Shown piece after piece: positions 36,891 to 47,690 of a stretch of 64,000 nucleotides of DNA. The notes under the pieces are model-generated. The model did no database searches. It had not been told where the DNA came from and worked only from the letters and a program-made list of their open reading frames with translations. Location of the stretch: positions 965,501 through 1,029,500 of the forward strand of contig JAJEKV010000210.1 of NCBI GenBank assembly GCA_021234155.1, written 5' to 3'. The position numbers were made by a program, and so were the translations under genes. How positions within the stretch are numbered: the first letter of the stretch is position 1; every line of letters starts with the position of its first letter. Source of the stretch: Isoetes taiwanensis (Eukaryota; Streptophyta; Lycopodiopsida; Isoetales; Isoetaceae).

Positions 36891-37710
36891 GACATACGTC
36901 TGTAGATAAGAGGCTTAGAACTTGATTCCCTTTTCCATCTTCTTTATTCTAGTTAACTTGATATAGTGAAGGTCTACAGACATATGTCCAAAAAACAATA
37001 CAATAAACTAGATAACAAAACAAAACTCGAGGTTTGCAGACATATGTCCGTAATAAGGTCTATGGATTACCCTTTTTATGCACTGCTCACATTTTCTTTT
37101 CAAGCTAAACTAGAAAAAAGGCAAAACTAGAAGTATAAGTAGAAGTAATAAGATACCATGCAGACATATGTCCGTAATACAATATTACGCCTTTTTTTCT
37201 ATGCACTTTCCACATTTTCTTTTAAAATAAACTAGATGAAAATCAAAATAAAACTAAAGGTTTGCAGACATATGTCCGTAATAAAGAAATATACATTTTC
37301 CTTTTCACTGCACTGTGCATGTTTCCTTATCTTATCTTATCTTATTAAATATCTAGTTGAAAAGCAAAATAAAACTAGAGGTTTGCAGACTTTGCATCAT
37401 CCATATTTCCTTAAACTAGAGAATAAAGCAAAACAAAACTGGGCTTTTACAGACATATGTCCGTAATAAACATTTTTTCTATGCTATAAAATAAACTAGA
37501 GCATTTTCGTTTTCTTTTTTGTTTTGATACATTTTTCATGCATTATAAACTAAACTAGAGCATAAAGCCAAGAAAAGGGTTTTGCAAACATATGTCCGTA
37601 ACAACACTACATTTTTTTTTCTGTACATTATAAAGCAAACTAAAACCCAAAGCAAAAGAGCATGGAAGCCAAAAAAGAGTTTTGAAGACATGTGTCCGTA
37701 ACAACACCAT
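36891..37710. repeat. Tandem array with palindromic GACATATGTC core
   Basis: GCAGACATATGTCCGTAATA and variants recur at 36891, 36979, 37039, 37163, 37267, 37452, 37587 and 37687, spaced 60-135 bp, each in an AT-rich unit with (A/T)AAACTAGA and CATTTTCTTTT phrases. The 10-bp core is a perfect palindrome in five copies. The array ends about 50 bp from the start codon of the minus-strand ParB-like gene, in promoter position. Confidence 0.85.
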
Positions 37711-37945
37711 ATTTTCTTTCTCTATGAAGCAAACTAGAACACAAAGCAAAAAAACTGTGTATTTTGAAGACACAGAGGTTTATGGATAGGGGCTAAGATC
37801 AATTGTTGGATCAAATGGACGGTCGAGATTAATCTCTAATTAAAAAACCCCAAACCAATTATCCAATGCAATGGTCAATCACTATCCAATAATCACATAA
37901 CATCAAACATAACAAGAAAAGGAGAAAGATTACAAGTTGTAACAA

Positions 37946-38095
37946 GGTGCTGCGCACGGAGGGTTGCCCTCCGTGATTAAATCACACTTCAAAGTCATGT
38001 TTTCGAGCATATACTGACATATACTTGGAATATGCCACAAACCCACATGGATGAGGGTTTTCCCCTTAGGGACAACCCAAAAAACTGGACTCAAA
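37946..38095 (-). mobile_element. Short hairpin-ended dispersed element, complete copy (about 150 bp)
   Basis: Read on the minus strand it starts TTTTTTGGGTTGTCCCTAAG (5' hairpin) and ends GGAGGGCAACCCTCC plus GTGCGCAGCACCTTG (3' hairpin). Its two halves match 4947-5010 and 11462-11543 separately, so it looks like an internally deleted form of a longer element. The structure recalls Helitron-like ends, but no CTRR 3' terminus is present; class unassigned. Confidence 0.55.
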
Positions 38096-39300
38096 CATAT
38101 CAGTGGAATGCTATTTCCATGCTTAATTCATAATTCATAAGGCAAGGCATTCAAATACGCTAATAACTCACAAATTGAATGTTGCAAATAGGAAAAAGAA
38201 ACACAATCCATTGGTTCCATTCAAACCTTGAACATATCGAAAGACGAGAAGCAAGAATGATGATTTCGTTGGTGTTTTAGTTTTCTTTATCGGGGCTCAA
38301 CACATGCACGCACTGTAGCCCGGTTCTCCAAGATTCAAGGAATTCGATTTTTTATTGCTATTTTTGTTTTCTAATTTTGAAATAAACAACACACACAATT
38401 CAAAATCATCTAATTGTACTCTAATTATTAGCCAGATAACTTTATTTATACTTACTCCATATATCATAACCATCATAATTGTATTTAAAGGCACCGATTT
38501 AAATAAAGTATTTAAAATAATCCCAGCTATGTAAAACTGCCTTCTTAATGAATGACCCATAATCATTTTCTTTGCCAAGGCTTGTATCATGAATGTATGT
38601 TTTTGTTTCTAGCATTTTCTTCGAGCCAATGTGGTTGTTTAGAACTTGGCGATATCAAACATATGGCAAAGAAATCGTAATCACGTTGCTTGCCTAGGAG
38701 TAACAATTTACTTCTTATATTCTATGATATAACGATAACCTTAGCTACAAGGCTTTTCGAAAATACTACAAACCACGGAAAAAAATGCTATTATATCCTA
38801 TATGTCTTGTTTAAGGAGCCGCACCACACTTTGGATCAAATGTTCATGCAATGTGATCTGTTTGAAAAAGAGTTAAACAACACACGCAATTCAAGATCAT
38901 CTACTTGTACTAAACCATTAATTGTTGCAGGTTGGCTAATTTGAAAGGCTGATTTGCTTCAAAATGCACTCCAACTCTTTATAGTTGCATTCATTATGTT
39001 TTATGGCCCTCCCTTTCACTAGCTAGAAATTTATCCATTCATACTGTGTATCTTTATCATCTGCTCAACACATGTGAGCCAATGCTCCACACTTCTCGCA
39101 AACCACAAATGCTTGCTACCTTCAGGGGATTTATTTATTTTGAATACTTCTATGGTTTTTTTATACAATACCTATACATAACCATAGAAATCTCAAGTTA
39201 GAAATATACGTTCTTACAATTGGGCCACTTTATACAGCGCTGATCATATGGCCAATGCAAGAGAGCTCTTCACGCATATGGCTAGTCCAAAGAGAGCTCT
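38096..39300. other. AT-rich intergenic DNA
   Basis: No gene recognised. Short phrases at 38375-38600 and 38680-38945 resemble each other (CACACGCAATTCAAGATCATCTA-like, split by mismatches), suggesting an old duplication. Confidence 0.4.
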
Positions 39301-39329
39301 TCACAGAGTACCAGCCCATCCCAGTATTA

Positions 39330-39419
39330 GAGAAAGAATAGAATAGTTTTTTTAACGTCCACAGAGACCAATAGGTCATGGGACCCATACAATGGGCTAG
39401 TACAATCATTATTACTAGA
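39330..39419 (-). repeat. Dispersed repeat shared with 63084-63175, lacking the hairpin core
   Basis: Minus-strand reading: CTAGTAATAATGATTG, TACTAGCCCATTGTATGG, GTCCCATGACCTATTGG, then a TATTCT tail. The 63-kb copy is the same but has the hairpin core plus left arm attached at CTAG. Sequence beyond CTAG differs, so this copy is a natural comparator without the core. Confidence 0.8.
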
Positions 39420-42400
39420 AAAGTGAAGATTGGCAAAGGCCTACTTAAAATTGAAGGAGATGGATATGTAGAACTCAACAGCAATTGAATCTATTGTATA
39501 TATCTGAACGGAAGTTAATCTCCTTTCTGTGTCCAAATTGGATGATATCAAAATGTCAAGTAACCTTTTGGAAATGGAAAATGTGTAGTGAAAAATCTTA
39601 GGCATAGAGTAAAAGGGAAGGAGATCTTTGTCAACTTGACTTCGGCTTTTCAAAATGTGTAGTGAAAATCTTAGGCACAGAGTAAAAGGGCCTCAAATAA
39701 GGGTAACAAATAAGGATGTCAACTTTAAACATGAGAGTTGATTGTTTAAGATGCTGGATTGATGTAAAACAAATTCAATTAAAATTTCAAAGCGTGTGCA
39801 CTAATGATAAAGAAGTGAACTAACGATGGTGAAAAGGTTTGACTCAAACTCTAGCTTAATCTATAAAAGCACGCATTTGTTGAGCAGTTCAAGATGGAAC
39901 TTTTGAATCATTCAGAGAAGCACAAACAATGATGACATTCTTATCGTACCAATGGGATTCTAGAGAGTCCTTGAATGAGGACATGGCCTTTATTTACTTG
40001 TGCAATTCTGTTTAATAGATTCAAGACATTGCCGACCTTATTGCCCATGATAGCTCTTCTTTCACCCTTTTTTTCAAGTGCCAAATGTTCTAAACCAAAC
40101 AGCTAGATCTTTCAGGAAAACAAGCATGAATTTCATTTGCGATGTTTTCACAAACTACTGTTTACAGACATAATTTAAATGAGTAGCTCTAACTTGGGGC
40201 TAAGTTTCATTTGCCAAATTTTAGCATTAGTGGCTTTAAAGGGCGATTGTGCACGTGCAAAAGTAACATCTTACTTGGTCTTGCTCACATTGGCAGTAAG
40301 CAGATGATTTGATGAGTTTATTTAAGACTGCATGTCTTGTAAGTTTTGAATTCCTGCGACTTAAGTTCCTCGAAATCAACCTGGAAAATGTCACCACCAA
40401 AAGGCAACATGAAACAACAACCATAAAACAGAACCATGCAGGAAACTTACATGCATATGTTTCTCAAAACGCCTGAACTGTAAACGCCGGCACATCATGC
40501 ATATAAATCTAAAAAATGTGTCTTTGCAATCATTTGCCAATATGAACCCCTAGGTAGAAATATTCAACAAAAGATTAATGTTTGATCAAGCGATTAAAAC
40601 CTTTTTGAGGTATGTGTCCGTAAGAGAAGGTAAATTGAAAGCTCTACATAAGCAACTTCCGCTGGCAACTCGCCACTTTTGCTATCATAAAGCAGAGAGA
40701 CATACCAGCTTGGCTGGCATTCACATATTTATAAAACTCAGATGTACAGCCTTGCCTCGTGGAATTGATTACAGATCTTCCGGCAAGAAGATGTTTGGTC
40801 CTGTGGTTTTCTTAGTCAGAATAAGCATCGAAGAAAAGTTAATATGCTTAATGTCTAACCACACCACAGCTTGTGGTGGCAATATTACTTGGGTTCATAG
40901 AGTATGTTCAAGTTCTGCAACATGAACAAATGTAGATGTTGCACTTGCATGATTCAGAATTGCCCATAGTTGAATGGGTCTTCTCACTTACCTTAACAAA
41001 TGGTAGAAACACAAAACCAAGAGAATATAACAGCTTAAGGACTATAGGCGACATTCTCATTCACTTAAACAATGCAAATTTGTTTTAATTATCACAACGA
41101 CAAAAAGCTTGCCACATTCTTATCTGCAAGGCTGTTTCGATATCACGGCCACGAAGAGCTTAGCCCATTCTTATCTGATTAGCATTTCCTCCACCATGTG
41201 GAAGTGTTCCAAGTACCATCCGTGCAAACAACTCTGCAATAAGATCTTTTGCATGCTTCACCACGTGAGCCATAGATGTTGTCAAACTCTGCATGAAAAC
41301 CCACGGAATCCAACACCTGATTGGGGTTGTTTGAGTGAGAAGGCATGAATCTGAGCTTTTGATAAGGGTTGCCTTGCTGCTCTCCATGTCTATCATTAAA
41401 AACCTGAATTTGTCATGATCCACAAATGTCTGGCCCATTGCAGCAAGCAATATCTGTTCCTAAAGCATTTATTAATGAGCCTGCCATTCACCATCAGGAT
41501 CATCAAATTTAATTGTTGTCTCCTAGAACTTTGATCCTTCAATTCCCACTTTTAAGTTCTCTGCATAATTGAAGTGCAATTTGTGTAATCGCAATAACTT
41601 CATAGTATCCCAGAGAATGGCTTGTTTGACCAAACACAACTGCAACTTGTGTACCATTGACCACCATAATGTTCCTATGTAGAAGCCCAGCATCGATATC
41701 ATATCCTTTGAAGCATTCTGCAAATCACCAGCATTTTGGTCCCAAATATAGCACATGTATCTTGTCATTAGAACTGTTTGAATTCTTAGATCTTAAAACC
41801 ATGTTCGTCTCTTACATAATATTAAATTTCGTGGTGAACCCCATTAACATTTTATGAATTGAACAACACGAGTAAGACTATAAGCAAATATAAGTATGGA
41901 CAATATAAGTACTGATCTGAAACATAGATCAAAAGTTACATAGAACTGAGGGGAGGTTCTAATGCTGCAGCATTTAGCTTTGCAAGATATGCTAATTACG
42001 TCATGGAAAAGTCTAATACAGTCCAAATTTTAGCTTGAGCATATAAAAACTGCATACAATCCTAGACAACAACTTTGAGGAAACTTTTTCCATGTTCCGA
42101 ACAATCGTGCTAGACTGAGACCTTAGCTCCAATGGTGATGAAAGCCAAGGACCATATAGCATACTTGCAAATTACCTATAGTACCTCAAATATTCAATGA
42201 ACCCGGAATGTCCTGTCAGCAGGCAAACTCGCATCAGCGCCATCAACTTCACAGCATAGAAGGATGCAGGAAAAGGCAACAAAAAGCTAAAACCAAAACC
42301 ATAAATTTCTCCTGCAGCGAGTATAGCAAGTTGAGATCTATCTTCTGATTAAGAAATATCTGCACACTTTCCATATCCATCTTCAAGTGGAACAACACTC

Positions 42401-42799
42401 TTGCTTTCCTCTGCCTACTAGAAGGCCTTTCACAACACGTCTTTCCATGTTGTCATTCCGATTAGCTACCACAGCAAGATCCACAGATTCCATTATCTCG
42501 CTCAACTCTATCCCAAAGTCTTAGCAACAACGATGGGTCTGTTGTAAAATAAGTCCATCTTGGCCATATTTATGCTTATTTGCAAAAGCTATCGCCCATG
42601 AGATCTAGGATTTCAACACCATAATTTCTTTTTGGCCCATGAGGTTCATAAATATATACACATAAGGCACTCGGTCATGAGAATCTAGGTGCCCATCTTG
42701 GTCTCAGGTTGTTTAAGCCTAAAGATGAGATAGTCTACTACTCCAGAACAGATCTACTTGGTTTGCCATGCTACATTCTTCACTCCTGTAATATTCGGA
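39420..42799. other. No intact gene; exon-like minus-strand segments of an unidentified decayed gene
   Basis: On the minus strand a 58-codon open segment (about 41721-41548) follows a good acceptor (GATTTGCAG) and reads GYDIDAGLLHRN..., FGQTSHSLGYYEV..., LQLCREL before a stop. Other open pieces lie near 42350-42185 and 41450-41160. They look protein-like but I cannot name the family, and no complete chain of exons could be built. Confidence 0.3.
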
Positions 42800-45433
42800 G
42801 GCGAATATAGTCTTTAGTGATCCTCAGGATGCTATAGATGATGAGTTCTTGGGTGTATCAAAGGTCGGGCTTTCAGTCGGTAACATAATAGATCCAACGG
42901 GGAACCAAAATATTAGGTCATGTCATGCTTGTGCTGAGAGGCCTCCAGCTAACAGTCTAATAACCTGGGAGACCCGTGATGTTTTGCTTTGTGATGGTAG
43001 GACAGTTTCACAACATTTACAAGCTCGAGCTGCTCTCGAACAGGATGACTTAGAAGTTGAGTGCTTGGAAGTTGATGTTGAGAAGCAATTCAAGAGGAAA
43101 AGGAAATATATATATGTGAAGAGGGTCAGGAGGGAACCAAAGGGGGATAGCAAGGAGGAGAGGATGTGTTCTTCCAAGTCAATCAAGAGTGCTCTAAAAT
43201 CAACATGCTGCAAGGATGAATGTGTCAAAAAACTGAGCCGAGAACAAAGTATGTGCCTTAAGAAAAGAATTTTATTCTCAATCAAGCAGTGCCAGGATTA
43301 CGCTTGTTTTTGATGTGTTGAGTGTAACTTATACAGGGCAGTCGGAGGCGAAAGTAGTGGTCTCTGGAGTGGAGTGTTGTCAATTGGTATGGCGCGTGGC
43401 TTTAGGAGTTGCCCAGTCTACGTTTTATAGTTGGAGGAAGAGGTTTGAGTTAGGTGGAAAACGGGCGGAGCATGGTAATACAGGCTCTAAGAATCCTAGA
43501 TTTGTGACACTAGCTACAGAAAGTGTGCTTGATACCTTCATTAGTGAGAATAAGGAGAGCATTCCACATAGAAGCACAAGAGGAAAGGATGATATAAGGG
43601 AGAATGTTCGCAAACTTCCTTCCATCCTTAATAAGAAGAGCATCATAAGGAAGTGGGTGCCATGGTGGAAGAATTGACAGGAAAGAGTGTAACCTTGCCC
43701 TCTTTTTACAATATTTGGAAGAAAGAGTTTTCAGACGTCAGCATAGCCAAAAATACAGCATTTTCCAAGTGTAACATATGTGTAGTCATCAAGCAGAAAT
43801 TGGAAAGAACGAAAGATACAAGGGAGAGGCGCAACCTTTCAATTCAACGGTGGGCACATATGTTGGAACAACGTTCCTGTAGGAGTCAATATTGGCATTG
43901 GCGTGCATTATCACATCGTTCACCAGAAAGTCACCTTTGCATAATACATGATAAGATGAATGAGGTCAAAACACTCACATCAAGAAGTCACCATCTCGCA
44001 AAGTCTATTTGGCGAGGAGATCGCTTGAAGAGCAGCTTGACAGGAGCATTGACACATGGTCATGGTGGACGGGCTTATGGTCATTTCTCTCTTGATCTTT
44101 GAAAAGATGACTCAAACTTTCATGTTGGATCACTTTCTAGGATCCTACACTATCTTGAGTTGCCGGACAAAGACAAGTGTGGTGATCTGTGTGGAAGTAG
44201 AACTACAGATTGCAAATTGATGCAAGCCCTAAAAGACACTCGATTACTGCAGTATAAGCTAGCGCAGACACAAGAGACAATGCCTTCATCTTCTAGTGCC
44301 TACTTAGAAGGCTTCAATCCTCTTCCTCGAAATCTCTACTTACAGTTGGATAATGCATCGAGTCAAAATAAAAATAGATATGTGTTCTCCTACCTCTCTT
44401 ATTTGACATGGCTTAAGGTATTCGATGAGATTCAGGTTGGCTTCATGATGGTTGGGCACACTCATGACGATATTGATGCATTGTTTGGGAACTTTTCGAC
44501 GTTAATGAGTTCATCGGATGTTCTAGCTTTGCCTGAGTTGCTTTACTTGTTTAGCAAGTGCAATACAAAGTCTCATGTTCCATATTTTGTGGATGAAGTT
44601 CCAGATTGGAAAGGCTTTGTGAAGGGATATATCCCTGATAAAGGCCAACGTCTAACAGGCCATACCGACCCATTGTGATTCCGATTTAAAATGGATGGGA
44701 AGTGGCCCATTATGCACTATAAGATGCAGCCAATCTATAAAGAGTGGATTCCAGAAAAAGGAATAAGAATGTGGAAGGAGGATGAAAATGGTGAGCCAGC
44801 GTTACCAATAGGGGTGCCTAAAAATATCCCTCCAAGGAAGACATTGAAAGATCTCCCTGGCCTGGCAGACAGCATCAACAAGTACATAGCATTATGGAAT
44901 TCCTTCTGCAAAAATCAAGAAGATAGTGTGTTTGCACGACAGAACAAAGCAACTATGGATTACTGGAACGAGATTCTTTTGTGTTTGGAAGATCTCCAGG
45001 ACGACCTCAAAATGATAACTTTTGGTTGCGTACAAGGCAAGAACCTCTACAAACTGCCTTTACTCCAGAGGTCAATGAAGCCGCTGTGCTTGTAAGACCT
45101 TTGCCTACATATTGTGGGCCAGCAGATGGGCATCCAGTGTTACTTATGGATGAGTTCGATCCTCATGCACATGTTACGAAAGGTATGTTCGTTTTAGTCC
45201 GACCTGGAGACGATGAAACTCCAACGTGGTTGGGCTTTACAGAAGAAGATGCCATCCTAGATCCAGAGTCTGGCCCCATTTATGTATCATGGTGGATGCC
45301 TGTTGATCGTGACTATACAGGTTGCTTAACTAAACGTTGGCGACTTAATCCATCAGATCCATCAAGGTATGAGAAGTTAGATGCCATACATTATGCATGG
45401 GATGCAAATGGCAAAAGACCGAAGTTTTGTTGA
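42800..45433 (+). pseudogene. DUF7869-like transposase-type protein, broken
   Basis: A cysteine-rich N-terminal part (SCHACAERP; CCKDECVKKL) is followed, after a frame change near 43313, by a helix-turn-helix-like segment (VAQSTFYSWRKRFELGG, then HGNTGSKNPR). After another frame change near 43650 comes FSKCNICVVIKQKLE, then the diagnostic block LYLQLDNASSQNKN and GFMMVGHTHDDIDALFG. These motifs, with acidic residues in strand-like contexts, match the DUF7869 family, which I infer to be DDE-type transposases or their descendants. TGA codons at 44100-44102 and 44676-44678 interrupt otherwise continuous frames, and a frameshift near 45000-45090 leads to the C-terminal part ending at 45433. No terminal repeats were identified. 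Non-functional. Confidence 0.7.
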
Positions 45434-45907
45434 CATGTGGGGGGACATAGCATTAGCGAAAAGCTCTCAATCTCAGTCATGTTCTCGATAATCATGTATG
45501 TAATTTCTCTTGCTATAATACTTAAGCATTTTGGACAATTAATACTCAGTCGATACATCAAATAATATTCATTATGCTTATACTACATCCTTACATCTTT
45601 TATAATAGGTGTTTGATACACATCATTACATCTGATGCACACATTATTGATGACATACTTATAATTTAGATGCACATATTATTGATGGCATTATAGAGTC
45701 GATGATTCACTCATCTTCAATCCCTCCTAACGTCATCGCATTCAGCTCGTAGGCATGGCGCTCAGGAAGCCAAAGAAGATGGACCACAACACGAATAAGG
45801 CCGGGGCAATGACACTCACGACCTCTAGCTTTGGATTCCAAGATTGTAAGCCATGGGAGATGAATGACTTCTACCACCGAATGGAGCTGCTTTTATAGTC
45901 ATTGTAG
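45434..45907. other. 3' flank of the DUF7869-like relic
   Basis: AT-rich, with an imperfect repeat of TGATGCACA(C/T)ATTATTGATG near 45635-45690. No gene. Confidence 0.45.
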
Positions 45908-46257
45908 AATTATTGGTGTAATACTTCAGTATTATTGGTATTATACTTCAATATTATTGGTATTATACTTCAACATTATTGGTATTATACTTCAACATTA
46001 TTGGATTCGTAGCTATAAATTCTTTCACCTTGCTTTCACTTCTCACTCTTCACCTTGCTTTCACTTCTCGTGTTCTCACCTTGCTTTCACTTCTCACCTT
46101 GTGTTCCGTGTTCTTTGCTACTTGATCTTGATCCTTACTTCTTGCTCCTTGATCTTCCTTGTTCCTTGCTTCTTGCTACTTGATCTTGATCCTTGTTCCT
46201 TGCTACTTGATCTTCGTGCTTCTTGCTACTTGATCTTCGTGCTTCTTGCTACTTGAT
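45908..46257. repeat. Two adjoining minisatellites
   Basis: Positions 45908-46006 hold five copies of a 21-22-bp unit, TATTATTGGTATTATACTTCA. Positions 46028-46257 hold repeats of CTTGCTTTCACTTCTC and CTTGCTACTTGATCTTG. An open frame across them is low-complexity and not a gene. Confidence 0.85.
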
Positions 46258-46424
46258 CATTCGGCTGAGGCGGAGTGTTGGGAACAACAGCCTTATTTAT
46301 GGCTAACAAACCTACAACGGATAGATTCCGTTCTATTTATATCTGTATTGTATATTGTTGTAGTTACATTCTGGAATAGAGTACTTTTGATCTCCTTTTG
46401 GCGCCTGTTCTGCTTATTTCACAG

Positions 46425-46984
46425 ATTAGCCGTCCAAACTCAGCTGGTATGCCTTTTTTTAATTCATTCATATAAGAGCTCATATCCAAGTATTGTAGCT
46501 TATCTAGCATACCAAGCTCAGGAGGCATCGTTCCTTTCAATGTAACCGATCCAAGGTCAAGATGTGTAAGGGATGAGAGCCTTCCTAATGCTGGCGTGAT
46601 GGTACCCTGTAATCCTATAAAAGCAATGTCAGACATATTCAACTTGACAACATCGCCTCTAGAATTGCAAGTGACTCCCACCCATCTGCACACTTTTGCT
46701 GAATTGTTCCAATTCCAATTGAACAATCCCAATCCGACTCGTTGTCCATGAAATTCATTAGTCATTTGTCCCTTGAATGCCATCAAAATATTGACAGTTC
46801 TCATTATTGGAAAGACTGTTTGCACCAAGAATCTGGCAAGCAAGCAGCAGCAGACAATAGATTCGATGGTGCCCAGGGTCAATAATACGAAATCGAAGGA
46901 ATGCAAACTAGAAGCCCTACCTATGACTTTCTTAAAAAATAATTTTGACATCCTGGATATCTTCTTGATTGACACGATATTCAT
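46425..46984 (-). pseudogene. LRR receptor-like kinase, N-terminal fragment (copy A)
   Basis: Reads a hydrophobic leader, an LRRNT_2 cap (NILMAFKGQM... FNWNWNNSAKVCRWVGVTC), then LRRs (LQGTITPALGRLSSLTHLDL, GTMPPELGMLDKLQYLDM, GIPAEFGRL). LRR receptor kinases sense extracellular ligands at the plasma membrane. The frame leaves LRR homology at 46425 (AEFGRL); downstream sequence begins something unrelated, so about 90% of the receptor, including transmembrane and kinase parts, is missing. A related copy at 62165-62390 continues further. A short ORF on the opposite strand is a shadow. Confidence 0.8.
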
Positions 46985-47568
46985 TTGCTTTTGTCTAATT
47001 GCATGTGCCTAAAGTCCTGGAAAACCTCTAATTAGACTTAATTAGACTACACCATGTGCCCTTAATTAGACTTAGAGCATTTCTAAACCACGGCAAAATT
47101 AAATGATTCTTTATGCCCTCTAACAATGCAAGTAAATTCTATTCTTATGGTTCGAAAAATACCTGGTAAGCCCTTTTGTTTGTTTGGTCCAAGTTAAAAA
47201 ACTCATGGTCTAAATTTTTGATGCGAGAAAAATTCCAATAGAAAAGAATATAATTTAATGTAAAATTGGGTATATTTATATCCTACAATAAATTTATCGC
47301 GGCGGCTACAAGAAATTTATCACAGCGGCCAAAGCCGCCGCGAAAATTTCTTTTATCTGGCCCAATGCAAAGGCCACCTTGTATATAAGATATTCGTGCA
47401 AAAGTTAAGTTTAACACCCCTGGAGGAGAATATGCACATTTTTTCATGGTTGGAGACTCTTTCTACATTTTGAGAAGTGCATATTCAAATACTTTGCTAG
47501 GGAGTTGATATCGCCTATTGTGCTCAAGTCAAGTTGGATTTAATTCTGATTGTGTTCGTAACATCTCA
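46985..47568. other. Intergenic DNA
   Basis: Nothing recognised; a small imperfect repeat AATTTATC(G/A)C(G/A)GCGGC occurs near 47288-47325. Confidence 0.45.
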
Positions 47569-47690
47569 AGTCATATTAGATTTAATTATGTGCATCAATA
47601 TCTAACTCATGTAATTCTTATTGCCAAGAGTCATATTGGATTCAATTATGTGCATCAATATCTAACTCATGTAATTCTTATTGCCAAGAT
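47569..47690. repeat. Tandem duplication, 60 bp x 2
   Basis: Two units starting AGTCATATT(A/G)GATT and ending ATTCTTATTGCCAAGA differ at only two or three positions. Confidence 0.9.

Noticed and set aside
36880-37720. Regularly spaced repeats resembling a CRISPR array
   Set aside because: Unit spacing varies from 60 to 135 bp, spacers resemble each other, and the context is a plant nuclear genome.
45864-46256. 130-codon plus-strand ORF
   Set aside because: Entirely made of two minisatellites (Tyr/Ile and Leu/Ser/Phe repeats).
46276-46370. TGTTGGGAAC...AGTTACA, resembling a short LTR (TRIM/SMART-like)
   Set aside because: Only one copy, no primer site of standard sequence, no target duplication; too weak to call.
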